Origin: Mycolicibacterium hodleri
GTDB lineage: Bacteria > Actinomycetota > Actinomycetes > Mycobacteriales > Mycobacteriaceae
DNA: 64,000 bases
Direction: 5' to 3'
Assembly (NCBI RefSeq): GCF_025822245.1
Contig: NZ_JACKTL010000008.1
Location: forward strand, 174,582-238,581
Position numbers and translations under genes: made by a program. Below the pieces are notes generated by a model. The model saw only the letters and a program-made list of their open reading frames with translations. It made no database searches and was not told the DNA's origin. Of the stretch, positions 43,935 to 52,447 are shown in pieces (within the stretch, counting starts at the first letter, position 1; each line of letters begins with the position of its first letter).

Positions 43935-44675
43935 ATGTCTGACTTGACCAACAAGGTCGCCCTCGTCACGGGAGCCTCTCGCGGCATCGGTGCCGCCATC
44001 GCCAAGCGCCTCGCCGCCGATGGCGCCGCCGTGGCGATCACCTACTCCCGGGGCGCTCAGGACGCCGCACGGGTCGTGGAAACCATCGAAGCCGCCGGCG
44101 GCACGGCGGTCGCGATCCAGGCCGACGCCACCGACGCCGCCGCCGTCCAGTCAGCGGTCGACAACGTGGTCGCCACCTTCGGGCGGCTCGACATCCTCGT
44201 CAACAACGCCGGTACCGCCATTCCAAAGCCGTTCGAGGAGACCACACTCGAGGAACTCGACCAGGTGCTCAACCTGAACGTGCGAGGGCTATTCGTCACC
44301 ACCCAAGCAGCACTCAAACACCTCCCCGACGGCGGACGCATCATCTCCATCGGCTCCTGCGTGGGCGAGAGAATGATGACACCCGGCTTGGTCGCCTACT
44401 CGGCGACCAAGGGCGCCGTGAAGATGTTCACCCAGGGCCTGGCCCGCGAAGTCGGACCCCGCGGCATCACCGTCAACAACATTCAGCCCGGCCCCATCGA
44501 CACCGACCTCAACCCCGCCGACGACCAGTGGGCCGAACCCCAGCTCGCCGCGACCGCACTCAAACGCTATGGCCACGTCGACGACATCGCCCCCATGGTC
44601 GCCTTCATAGCCGGACCAGAGGCCGGCTACATCACCGGCGCGAGCCTCACCGTCGACGGCGGCACCAACGCCTGA
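43935..44675 (+). CDS. Classical short-chain dehydrogenase/reductase (FabG-like)
   Basis: 246 residues from ATG 43935. Cofactor motif TGASRGIGAAIAKRL, NNAGTA at strand four, catalytic Ser in IISIGSCVGE and YSATKGAVKMFTQGLAREV (YxxxK), and PGPIDTDL after it. The basic residue in TYSRGAQ behind the second strand favours NADP(H). Length and motifs are those of 3-ketoacyl-reductase-like SDRs with broad alcohol/ketone substrates. Transcribed away from the LysR regulator, which probably activates it. Confidence 0.93.
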   Translation: MSDLTNKVALVTGASRGIGAAIAKRLAADGAAVAITYSRGAQDAARVVETIEAAGGTAVAIQADATDAAAVQSAVDNVVATFGRLDILVNNAGTAIPKPFEETTLEELDQVLNLNVRGLFVTTQAALKHLPDGGRIISIGSCVGERMMTPGLVAYSATKGAVKMFTQGLAREVGPRGITVNNIQPGPIDTDLNPADDQWAEPQLAATALKRYGHVDDIAPMVAFIAGPEAGYITGASLTVDGGTNA

Positions 44676-44884
44676 CCCTCGGCGCGCACCCGACGTCGTC
44701 GCAACGTGTAGGTTCTCGATTCCCGTGGCATTTGGTCATCGCCTGAGCAGTACGACCGTGAGCGTTCTCATTGCGGCGTCATCGACCTTGTTCTCAATCG
44801 TGTGTCATTTCCCCGCGACCCCTTTGAGGGACGGTCAAGCATTACGTCCGACGCGGACACCCCACTTACCCGCCCACACCAATG

Positions 44885-44896
44885 CGTCACGTGACG
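44885..44896. promoter_or_regulatory. Perfect 12-base palindrome before the nucleotidyltransferase gene
   Basis: CGTCACGTGACG lies 35 bases upstream of the GTG at 44931. CACGTG-centred palindromes of this size are plausible operators. The rest of the 255-base gap after the SDR gene shows no gene or other clear signal. Confidence 0.35.
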
Positions 44897-44930
44897 TAGG
44901 GGTGGCCGCGGCGGCACGCTTACTCTCACG

Positions 44931-45548
44931 GTGCTCGATCATTCCGAGGTGCTGGGGCTGTACGGCCCATGGAAAGTTCGCACTCCGAGCGACGCAGCCG
45001 ACTTTCTCCGCCACTACTCGGGCAGGTGGTGGATCGCCGGCGGCTGGGCGATCGACGCGTTCACCGGAACCGCCCGAGCGCACGGTGACCTCGACGTCGG
45101 TATCCCCCGCACGGAGGCACAGGGTTTCGTTGAGTTCGTTGGCGGTGCCCTGGACGTGTGGGCGGCGGCAGGCGGCCTGACACCGCTACCTCGCGATGGG
45201 TCGAGTGTTCCGGATGACTGCGGCAACCTTTGGTTGCGGGCCAGCGGTGCCGACCCGTGGGAGTACGACGTCCTGCTCGAAGACGTTCGCGACGAGACCT
45301 GGGTCTACAAGCGAGCTCCCCACATCATGCGGCCGCTTAGTCACTGTCTGTGGTCACGCGATGGCATCACCTACCTGCGACCTGAGATCCAGCTCCTCCT
45401 CAAAGCGGAGCACTCCCGGACCAAGGACACTCTCGACCTTGAGCGCTGCCTCCCAAAGCTCGACGCCGACAGCCGCACCTGGCTCACTCAGTCAGTGCGG
45501 CAAGAGGACCCTCAGCACCCTTGGCTCGGCAGACTGACCGACACGTAG
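44931..45548 (+). CDS. Aminoglycoside-nucleotidyltransferase-like protein
   Basis: 205 residues from GTG 44931. WWIAGGWAIDAFTGTARAHGDLDVGIPR (residues 33-60) is the active-site block of the ANT(2'')/LinA-type nucleotidyltransferase fold, with Gly-Gly, a basic residue and DxD metal ligands. YLRPEIQLLLKAEHSRTKDTLDLERCLPKL near 155-185 is the matching helix, with Lys and Asp pairs. Such proteins adenylylate aminoglycosides or other hydroxyl substrates, and many homologues have no known target. It stands alone between the SDR gene and a convergent membrane-protein gene. Drug resistance is possible but not shown by sequence. Confidence 0.78.
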   Translation: MLDHSEVLGLYGPWKVRTPSDAADFLRHYSGRWWIAGGWAIDAFTGTARAHGDLDVGIPRTEAQGFVEFVGGALDVWAAAGGLTPLPRDGSSVPDDCGNLWLRASGADPWEYDVLLEDVRDETWVYKRAPHIMRPLSHCLWSRDGITYLRPEIQLLLKAEHSRTKDTLDLERCLPKLDADSRTWLTQSVRQEDPQHPWLGRLTDT

Positions 45549-45606
45549 CCGGCGAATCAGACACGGTCACTGTAAGTCTCACTATCGAGCTGCCGACCGG
45601 CAGTCA

Positions 45607-46344
45607 TCACGTTGACGGATCGTCGGGCCTTTGCGAACGGTTGGACTCTTCCTCGATAAAGAAGCGTCGAAGTCCGACGACGAGAAGGGCGGGGATGGTG
45701 ACGTTCACGCCGAGTGCCATCGCGGCGAGGAGGCCTTTGGCGGCGTCGATGGGCATCGTCAGGATGATCACGGCGATGGCGACGAGGTGCGCGGTGTGCA
45801 GGACGGCGACGCCCAGGCTGAGTCGCATGTGCGCTCGGTAATACGCCTGCGCCTGGCACGTGCTCCAGGTGTTTCGGTCGATGTGCTGTTCAACCCATCC
45901 GGGGCGTACCCACGCGACGATCGTCTCGGTGACCGGTCGACGCAGGACGAGACCACCGAACACCCACACGGCGAATACCACGCCGGAGATGTGCTCGCTG
46001 ATCAGCGTGATGAACGGAGAACGGGTAATCAACCCGACGGCGATGGTCGAGGCGTCGAGGAAGAGGATGAAACCGGCGATGGCGTCGATGCGCTTGTCGC
46101 GCAACGCTACCCAGGCTATCCGAATGGCTGATGCCGCAGCCGAGGCGATGAGCGCTCCGGTCGGTGAGGCTCCGAACGTGCGCGCACCGTAGTACGCGGC
46201 TATGCCCACGACCGCGCTGAGCAGTGCCCGCCGCAGCGGGCCGTGAGTTCGCGGCGGGACGGTGTGGTGGTGTGCGTCGGGCCCCGATGGTGGGACCTGA
46301 CGCGGCGCGCCGGTGCTGACGCCGGGTGTCGGGTCGTAGCTCAT
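45607..46344 (-). CDS. VC0807-type integral membrane protein
   Basis: 245 residues from ATG 46344. A 35-residue polar, His/Pro-rich N-terminus precedes about six helices (ALLSAVVGIAAYYGARTFG, TGALIASAAASAIRIAWVAL, IDAIAGFILFLDASTIAVGLI, ISGVVFAVWVFGGLVL, SLGVAVLHTAHLVAIAVIILTM, GLLAAMALGVNVTIPALLVVG). The pattern, with helix two ending in a basic RDKRIDA loop, matches the VC0807-family membrane proteins common in actinobacteria. Function unknown. Its ATG overlaps the stop of the upstream TetR relic (ATGA), so it may be expressed from the relic's promoter. Confidence 0.8.
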   Translation of the reverse strand: MSYDPTPGVSTGAPRQVPPSGPDAHHHTVPPRTHGPLRRALLSAVVGIAAYYGARTFGASPTGALIASAAASAIRIAWVALRDKRIDAIAGFILFLDASTIAVGLITRSPFITLISEHISGVVFAVWVFGGLVLRRPVTETIVAWVRPGWVEQHIDRNTWSTCQAQAYYRAHMRLSLGVAVLHTAHLVAIAVIILTMPIDAAKGLLAAMALGVNVTIPALLVVGLRRFFIEEESNRSQRPDDPST

Positions 46345-46553
46345 CGATGCCCTCCATTCGTCGCTGGTCGGGGTTTGGGGGCCGGGTTGGAGGGGTGGCA
46401 GCGCGACGTCCTCGACCAGGGCGCGCGCCGGGTGCTCATCTCCGCGGCCAGGCCCCGCAGTGACGTGTCGACGATGCTAGTTCCGGCCAGGATAGTTTCC
46501 GTGGCTGCTGCCAGCAGGTTCCTACCCTTCTCGAGGTCGTGAGGCCGCGGCAC
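46341..46553 (-). pseudogene. TetR regulator relic (N-terminal fragment)
   Basis: 70 residues. MPRPHDLEKGRNLLAAATETILAG...SLRGLAAEM aligns by eye with the first 38 residues of the intact TetR at 50236-50847 (MPRPIDRAKREQLLAASGEVLAR...SLRELASEL). After that the frame turns into STRRAPWSRTSRC, while another frame still gives ARALVEDV, so a frameshift broke it, and the whole ligand domain is missing. It faces the Emb-type gene across an operator shared with the intact pair. Confidence 0.65.
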
Positions 46554-46556
46554 ACC

Positions 46557-46583
46557 TTGACTGTAACAACTGTTTCATATACT
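46557..46583 (+). promoter_or_regulatory. Promoter with overlapping TetR-type operator, copy 1
   Basis: TTGACT (-35-like, 46558-46563) and TATACT (-10-like, 46578-46583) flank the near-palindrome TGTAACA-AC-TGTTTCA (46562-46577). Start of transcription is expected about 46590, very close to the ATG at 46593. The same arrangement recurs at 50851-50877. Confidence 0.6.
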
Positions 46584-46592
46584 CATGTGGGC

Positions 46593-46700
46593 ATGACACA
46601 CCGCGATGCGGACCGGCGTCACGGCGCCGATGTGGCCCCTGAGAACACCTGGGTGCTGCGCAATGGACCGGCGGCGGTCTACGTGGCGTGGGGCAACTGA
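46593..46700 (+). CDS. Possible 35-residue leader ORF before the arabinosyltransferase
   Basis: ATG 46593 opens 35 codons (MTHRDADRRHG to YVAWGN) ending with TGA at 46700, three bases before the GTG of the arabinosyltransferase. The ATG lies about ten bases after a -10-like TATACT, so it could be translated from a leaderless message, as is common in mycobacteria. It would then couple translation to the next gene. It might be a remnant of a longer gene. No family is recognised. Confidence 0.35.
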   Translation: MTHRDADRRHGADVAPENTWVLRNGPAAVYVAWGN

Positions 46701-46703
46701 GCG

Positions 46704-49700
46704 GTGGTCTCCGAAGTAAACGGGTTGACTGAGCCGACCAAAACGGTTCCATCCACACTATTTTCGCGACCGACTCGGCTGATCGCCGTCATAGCTGGCC
46801 TGCTGGGGATCGCCTTGGCCATCGGGGTGCCGTTGTTGCCCGTGATCAGTGATGACGTCACGCTGCAGTGGCCGCAGTCCGATGAGGTAACCAGCGTGAG
46901 CGCCCCGTTGGCCGGGTACGTGCCCATCGACGTCGACGTGGTCATTCCCTGCGCGGCGGTTCGGGAATTGGCGGGACGTGCCGCGGTGGTGTTGTCCACC
47001 ATCCCCGGCGGGTCGCCCAATGCCCGCAAGGACGGGTTGATCGCGGTGACCGACCCTCCGCGCCCGGGCCAGCCCGCCCAACTGCGGATCGTCCTGCGCA
47101 ACATCGCGGTGCTCACCGCCCCACTGAGCCAGCTCACCGGGGCGGGGTGTCAGGTGCAGATCACCTCGACCGCCACCCAGACCACCACGACGATTACCGG
47201 CGCGCCTAGTGTCGATGCACCGGTGTTGCGGGGGGACTACCGCCCTCAGATGGTCGGAGTGTTCACCGACCTGACGGGACCTGGACCGGCCGGCCTGGCG
47301 GTCACCGCCCACCTGGACGACCGTTTCGCCTCGACGCCCTCGGTGGTCAAGTCGATCGCAGCGATCCTGGCCGTGATCGCGACGTGCGTGGCGCTGGCAG
47401 CCCTGCACTGGGCGGACCGCAGCGACGGTCGAGGGTCACTGCGGGTCCTGCCACCGCGGTGGCGCACGTTCACCATCCTCGACGCGACGGTCCTGGCGAC
47501 GTTGTTCCTGTGGCACGTGATCGGCGCGAACACCGCCGACGACGGTTACCAGCTGGGCATGGCGCGGGCCTCGGAGCGCGCCGGGTACATGGTGAACTAC
47601 TTCCGCTACTGGGGTGTGCCCGAAACACCCTTCGGCACACCCTATTACGACGTGTTCGTCCTGTTCGCCAACATCTCGACCGCCAGCATCTGGGTGCGGG
47701 TACCCGCCCTGATCCTCGGTGTGGCGTCGTGGTGGGTCATTAGTCGCGAGGTGCTACCCCGGCTGGGGTTGGCGACCCGCTCCTCGCAGTTACCCGCCTG
47801 GACGGCTGGATTGGTGTTCCTGGCGTTCTGGTTGCCCTACAACAACGGCCTGCGGCCCGAACCCGTCGTCGCACTGGGGGTTCTGCTGACCTGGTGCGCA
47901 GTGGAACGGGCCGTCGCAAACCGACGTCTGTTTCCGGTGGCGATGGCCATGCTGGTGGCGGCGTTCACCCTGACCGCAGGCCCGTCGGGGCTGATCTGCG
48001 TGGCCGCGTTGATCGCAGGGTCCCGGCCCGTCGTCGCAATCGTGCGTCACCGGGCGGCGCGGGTGGGATATCCGGCCGTGGTGCTGCCGCTGATCGCCTC
48101 CGGTGTCGTCGTGCTGGCCGCGGTGTTCGCCGATCAGCCGTTGGCCACGGTGCCGGCGATGTTGAAGGCCCACCTCGCGGCTGGGCCCAGCTTGGGCTGG
48201 TTCGAGGAGTACATGCGCTACCAGTACCTGCTGCAGGACACCGTCGACGGTTCTCCTGCACGGCGATTCGGTGTCTTCGTCATGATCGGCGCCGTGGTCG
48301 CCGTCACCGCGGTGCTGCTGCGCAAAGGTGGCCGCATCCCCGGTGTGGCGGCCGGCCCTGCGCGTCGACTGTTGGGGGTGACCGCCGGGTCGATGGTGTT
48401 GATGATGTTCACTCCCACCAAGTGGACCCACCACTTCGGGGTGTTCGCCGGACTGGCAGCATCGGTGTCGGCACTCTTAGTCATCGCGGTGGGCGCCAAC
48501 GTGCTGCGCTCACGGCGCAACCGCGCCCTGGTCGCCGCCGCGACATCATTCCTGATGGCGCTGGTTCTGACCAGCCGAAACGGCTACTGGTACGTCTCGA
48601 CCTGGGGTGTGCCGTGGTTCGACAAGGCGCCGTCGGTCCACGGCTTCGCCGCCTCCACCGTCTTTCGCGGTGCCACCGTCCTCGCGCTGGGTGCCGCACT
48701 GTGGTTTCACGTGCACGACCCCAGCGGTGGGACGCCGCCGCATGAACCCGGCCGGCGCCGGTGGTGGTCGCGGACCTCGCCGGTCACCGTCGCGGCGGCG
48801 CTGATGGTGCTGCTCGAAGTCGGCTCGCTGGCGAAGGCGACGATCACGCAATACCCGGCCTACTCGGTCGGCCGCTCCAACATCGATGCCCTCACCGGTC
48901 ATCCCTGCGGGTTGGCCAACGACGTCCTCGTCGAGACCGACCCCAACGCCTCCATGCTGACCCCGTTGCGCGGGTCCGCCGCCGAAGCGTTGAGTGCAGG
49001 CAGCGCTGTGGGTTTCACTCCGAACGGGGTGGCCGCCGACCTCGCCTCTGACGAAGATGCGAACCCCGCCGGCACGGCCAACTCGGTGACGACGAACACC
49101 GCGGGCACCACCTCGGCACCGACCAGTTCGGCGGGCACAAGCGGTGGCCAAGGGGCCACCGGCACCAACGGCAGCTCCGTGGCGTTGCCATTCGGACTCG
49201 ACCCCAAGACCACTCCAGTACTGGGCAGCTACGGCGCCACCGGCCCCGCGACGCTGACGACCGGCTGGTACCGCCTGCCCACGACCCCACCCGACGGGCA
49301 CCGCGGCGACCTCATCGCCATCGCCGCCGCCGGGCGCGTCGCATCGACCGACCACGACGGCATCAGCCACTACGGCCAAGACGTCCACCTCGAATACGGC
49401 ACCAGCACAGCCTCCGGTGACGCCGCCGCGCATGGCAGCATCACCCCCATCGACATCGGGCCCACCCCCTCGTGGCGCAACCTGCGAATTCCTCTGTCCG
49501 ACATCCCCTCCGATGCCGACGTCATCCGCATCGTCGCCACCGACACCGACCTCGACCCCGACCAGTGGGTGGCGATCACTCCACCGCGAGTCCCCCGAAC
49601 TGAAGTGCTGAACACCCTCGTCGGCCCGACAGCCCCGGTAATGATCGACTGGGCAGTCGGGCTGAACTTCCCCTGCCAGCACCTAATCACCCTGCGCGAC

Positions 49701-49982
49701 GGCGTCTTACAGTCACCGGGCTATCGCATCCTGCCCGACCGTCATGGGGCGCAGACCACCAACCTCTGGCAAGACCACACCGGCGGCGGCCCACTTGGCT
49801 GGATCGACCTCCTCCTCACCGCCAACACGCTGCCCTCCTACCTCAAGGACGACCTGTCACGCGACTGGGGTGAACTCGAGCGATACACCCCACGGCAACC
49901 CAACACCCAACCCGCCCGACTGAGCACCGCCACCAGCACACGATCCGGACTCTGGACCCCCGCCCCCATCAAGACCAACTGA
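46704..49982 (+). CDS. Emb-type arabinosyltransferase paralog
   Basis: 1092 residues from GTG 46704. An N-terminal helix (LIAVIAGLLGIALAIGVPLLPV) is followed by the large periplasmic domain (to about 215), a multi-helix membrane core (220-710) and the C-terminal carbohydrate-binding domain (720-1092). The GT-C catalytic motif ANTADDGYQLG lies near residues 274-284 at the start of the first catalytic loop, as in EmbA/B/C (NxxDDGY). The enzyme would transfer arabinofuranose from decaprenyl-phosphoarabinose to wall polysaccharide. An insert rich in Ala/Thr/Ser/Gly (residues 785-830) splits the C-terminal domain. It stands alone, not in an embCAB run, and is preceded by a TetR-type operator. Confidence 0.9.
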   Translation: MVSEVNGLTEPTKTVPSTLFSRPTRLIAVIAGLLGIALAIGVPLLPVISDDVTLQWPQSDEVTSVSAPLAGYVPIDVDVVIPCAAVRELAGRAAVVLSTIPGGSPNARKDGLIAVTDPPRPGQPAQLRIVLRNIAVLTAPLSQLTGAGCQVQITSTATQTTTTITGAPSVDAPVLRGDYRPQMVGVFTDLTGPGPAGLAVTAHLDDRFASTPSVVKSIAAILAVIATCVALAALHWADRSDGRGSLRVLPPRWRTFTILDATVLATLFLWHVIGANTADDGYQLGMARASERAGYMVNYFRYWGVPETPFGTPYYDVFVLFANISTASIWVRVPALILGVASWWVISREVLPRLGLATRSSQLPAWTAGLVFLAFWLPYNNGLRPEPVVALGVLLTWCAVERAVANRRLFPVAMAMLVAAFTLTAGPSGLICVAALIAGSRPVVAIVRHRAARVGYPAVVLPLIASGVVVLAAVFADQPLATVPAMLKAHLAAGPSLGWFEEYMRYQYLLQDTVDGSPARRFGVFVMIGAVVAVTAVLLRKGGRIPGVAAGPARRLLGVTAGSMVLMMFTPTKWTHHFGVFAGLAASVSALLVIAVGANVLRSRRNRALVAAATSFLMALVLTSRNGYWYVSTWGVPWFDKAPSVHGFAASTVFRGATVLALGAALWFHVHDPSGGTPPHEPGRRRWWSRTSPVTVAAALMVLLEVGSLAKATITQYPAYSVGRSNIDALTGHPCGLANDVLVETDPNASMLTPLRGSAAEALSAGSAVGFTPNGVAADLASDEDANPAGTANSVTTNTAGTTSAPTSSAGTSGGQGATGTNGSSVALPFGLDPKTTPVLGSYGATGPATLTTGWYRLPTTPPDGHRGDLIAIAAAGRVASTDHDGISHYGQDVHLEYGTSTASGDAAAHGSITPIDIGPTPSWRNLRIPLSDIPSDADVIRIVATDTDLDPDQWVAITPPRVPRTEVLNTLVGPTAPVMIDWAVGLNFPCQHLITLRDGVLQSPGYRILPDRHGAQTTNLWQDHTGGGPLGWIDLLLTANTLPSYLKDDLSRDWGELERYTPRQPNTQPARLSTATSTRSGLWTPAPIKTN

Positions 49983-50235
49983 ACAACGACCCCGGCATCC
50001 TGAACGCCGAGGAGGGCAGCGAATGGAGTACTGCGGAATCCACGACGTACTTTCTGCGTCCAGTCCGCGCCGAAGCGATTACCACGGCAACGCCGCTCAA
50101 GGACGCCCGCTCATTGACCACGATCAGAATCCACTCGGACGACGACGCGGACGAACCGTGCGCGTGCACAACTGAGATGGTCCAGATCACTAGGCCGCCG
50201 TCCAGACAGGCCCGCCGTTGCCGGCCCCCGGCCGT

Positions 50236-50847
50236 CTAACTTTCGTTCTGGGTCCAGTCAGCCCCAGAAGGGAATGGCGCGAGGAGGAACTCGTCGACGA
50301 ATCGGGCGAAGGTGTCGTCGACGAACGCTCGATCATCGGTGGTGAAGAATTCGATGATCATCCCCTGGAATGTCGCCAGGGCGATGCGAGACCGGGTCTC
50401 GGCAACATGGCGAGGCATCCCGACCGCTTCGAGACGCGCCTGAGAGTTCCGGGTCAACAGCGACAGGGTGTCCCAGGTGTAGGCCCGATAGGGGCTATCC
50501 ACCCCGCACGCTGCGCCGAAGACCTGTAGGACCACGCGCAGATTGTCGTGGCGTTCTCCGCGGGTGCATTCATACCAGTCGTCGAAACACCATCGACGAT
50601 GCGCAGCAACCGAACTAGGCAGATCCAGCTCGTCGGTCTTGGGGATGGCGGCTCGCTGCTGACGGGTCAGCACTTCCAAGATGAGCTGCTCCTTCGTGCC
50701 GAAGTAGTACACCAGCATGCGCGCGCTGGTGCCCAACTCGCTGGCGAGTTCGCGCAATGATGTGGTGAGGACTCCTACTCGCGCGAGAACCTCGCCTGAT
50801 GCAGCCAGCAACTGTTCCCGTTTGGCGCGGTCGATCGGCCGGGGCAC
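50236..50847 (-). CDS. TetR-family transcriptional regulator
   Basis: 203 residues from a GTG. DNA-binding part: KREQLLAASGEVLARVGVLTTSLRELASELGTSARMLVYYFGTKEQLILEVL. The C-terminal domain (AAHRRWCFDDWYECTRGERHDNLRVVLQVFGAACG to FVDEFLLAPF) is of the TetR_C type seen in mycobacterial lipid or envelope regulators. It faces the GT87 gene across the promoter at 50851-50877, which overlaps a near-palindrome. The same operator occurs before the Emb-type gene 4.3 kb upstream, whose own TetR is broken, so this protein may now control both. Confidence 0.9.
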   Translation of the reverse strand: MPRPIDRAKREQLLAASGEVLARVGVLTTSLRELASELGTSARMLVYYFGTKEQLILEVLTRQQRAAIPKTDELDLPSSVAAHRRWCFDDWYECTRGERHDNLRVVLQVFGAACGVDSPYRAYTWDTLSLLTRNSQARLEAVGMPRHVAETRSRIALATFQGMIIEFFTTDDRAFVDDTFARFVDEFLLAPFPSGADWTQNES

Positions 50848-50850
50848 CTA

Positions 50851-50877
50851 TTGACTGTAACAGTTGCTTCATATAAA
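50851..50877 (+). promoter_or_regulatory. Promoter with overlapping TetR-type operator, copy 2
   Basis: TTGACT, then TGTAACA-GT-TGCTTCA (50856-50871), then TATAAA (50872-50877). It matches 46557-46583 almost base for base. The predicted transcript start near 50884-50887 coincides with the GTG at 50887, so the message may be leaderless. Confidence 0.6.
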
Positions 50878-50886
50878 CCTGGGCGG

Positions 50887-52245
50887 GTGACTCCGTCCGG
50901 TATGTCGAATCCGTTGCCGACTGCAGACACTCAGAGCACGGATGGCCTCCACCAGCGTGGCGCGGCGTCGTTGCGAGAGGTCTCGCCGCGGTGGGTCATC
51001 GCGGCATGGGTAGCTGCGGCGGTCGCACTGCTGGTTCAGCAGTGGCTTGAACCGTTCACTGCGAGCTCGCACATGGGGTTGCTCACCAACGGCGGTGACC
51101 TCGACATCTACCGTCACGGCGGCCTGCAGGTCCTGCACGGTGATCCGCTGTACGCCGAACCCATCCCCCCGGGTGGGTGGTTCACCTACCCTCCGTTCGC
51201 CGCAGTGGGATTCATTCCGCTGGCGTTCTTGGCCTTCCCCGCCGCGCAAGTGGTGTGGATGCTCACGTCCTTCGTCGCGCTGACGGCCACGATTTGGCGC
51301 TGCGCCACCGTGCTCGGTTATCGAACGAACTGGCAGCTGGGTTCGTTTAGCGCGGCCATGGCCTTCGTGGCAGTCGACGTCGAAGCCGTGCGCGGCACCC
51401 TGTGGCAGGGTCAGGTCAACCTCGTGTTGATGGCCATCATCGTCTGGGATCTGACCCGCCCGCGGGAGGCCCGACTGCGGGGTTGGGCCGTGGGTCTCGC
51501 GGCCGGAATCAAGCTGACGGCAATCGTATTCGTCCCCTACCTGCTGGTCACTCGGCAATGGCGTGCCGCGGCTACTGCGACGGCGACGGGTGTGACCACG
51601 GTGCTGTTCACATGGTGTCTGCTCCCCAGTGACTCGACCCAATACTGGTTTCACGCGGTGTTCGATACCGATCGGATCGGTCCGCTGACCCACCCGGGGA
51701 ACTTCTCGATCGGCGGCATCGTCGCGACCTTGTCCGATCCGGCGCCCATGCCCACGCTCTGGTGGCTTCTCGGCGTTGCCACCGCAGCATTGCTCGGGTA
51801 TTGCGCTGCCTACCGTGCTGAGCGCGCCATGCAGAGCCTCCTCGCGATCACGGTCGTCGGACTTCTGTCCTGTGCAGTCCCGCCGCTGGCTTGGGGTCAT
51901 CACTGGGTGTGGGTGGTTCCCCTGCTCGTAATCACCGTCGACCGCATCTTCCGCAGCGCTGGGCGGATCCGGTGGGGATGGGTCGCCGGCACTGCGGTGA
52001 TCTATCTGGTGGTTTTCATGTGGTTCAACGCATGGCTCTACCGCGAAGCGCAACGCCTCAACGGCGCCTACCCCACCTACGTGGATGCCCTCGACGCCGC
52101 CATCGGACAGATGAGCCGAGTCGACAAGCTCCTTGCGGTGGGGACGCATCCGCTGCTGTTCATCTGCGTTGCGCTGTCCGTCGCCGTCGCCGCCAAACCC
52201 CGCCAACCACTCGTACCGGCAGCTAAAGATCCGCCAGCCGACTGA
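50887..52245 (+). CDS. GT87-type polyprenol-dependent mannosyltransferase
   Basis: 452 residues from GTG 50887 (ATG 50902 possible; the TTG at 50851 lies in the promoter). About ten membrane helices. The first extracytoplasmic loop holds GGDLDIYRHGGLQVLHGDPLYAEP (near 70-95) with the D-x-D-type Asp of GT-C enzymes of family 87 (DUF2029), and FTYPPFAAVGFIPLAF follows. Relatives such as PimE and Rv2181 add alpha-1,2-mannose to phosphatidylinositol mannosides or lipoarabinomannan from polyprenyl-phosphomannose. Acceptor unknown here. It lies between the Emb-type and GlfT2-type paralogs. Confidence 0.88.
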   Translation: MTPSGMSNPLPTADTQSTDGLHQRGAASLREVSPRWVIAAWVAAAVALLVQQWLEPFTASSHMGLLTNGGDLDIYRHGGLQVLHGDPLYAEPIPPGGWFTYPPFAAVGFIPLAFLAFPAAQVVWMLTSFVALTATIWRCATVLGYRTNWQLGSFSAAMAFVAVDVEAVRGTLWQGQVNLVLMAIIVWDLTRPREARLRGWAVGLAAGIKLTAIVFVPYLLVTRQWRAAATATATGVTTVLFTWCLLPSDSTQYWFHAVFDTDRIGPLTHPGNFSIGGIVATLSDPAPMPTLWWLLGVATAALLGYCAAYRAERAMQSLLAITVVGLLSCAVPPLAWGHHWVWVVPLLVITVDRIFRSAGRIRWGWVAGTAVIYLVVFMWFNAWLYREAQRLNGAYPTYVDALDAAIGQMSRVDKLLAVGTHPLLFICVALSVAVAAKPRQPLVPAAKDPPAD

Positions 52246-52345
52246 CCGAGCGGCACATTCAGCGCGGTCGGACAACCGCAAGCTCCGAATCACCGTGAAC
52301 AACCGAGTTTTCGCCAACACTCCCGCCGGCAACACCGTACTGCCT

Positions 52346-52388
52346 GTCTCACATCTAGAGATTCGAGGTCGATCAGATCTTGTGTCAC
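52346..52388 (+). repeat. 43-base intergenic repeat, copy A
   Basis: Begins GTCTCACATCTAGAGATTC and ends GATCTTGTGTCAC. The second GTxTC block starts 36 bases after the first, as in the other well-kept copies. It lies between the GT87 gene and the HAD gene. Confidence 0.75.
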
Positions 52389-52447
52389 TGGTGCAGAGCG
52401 GCGCGCGACCGGGCCATCATTGTGCTGTGACATCAGGGGATGAGTAG

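Noticed and set aside
45576..45618. GTCTCACTATCGAGC as a further copy of the array repeat
   Set aside because: Only the first seven bases agree, the TCTAGAGA block is absent, and no GTCTC follows 36 bases later.
49969..50190. 73-codon - strand frame after the arabinosyltransferase gene
   Set aside because: No start signal, no recognisable motif, and it overlaps the 3' end of the large gene; the 253-base gap holds no other supported feature.
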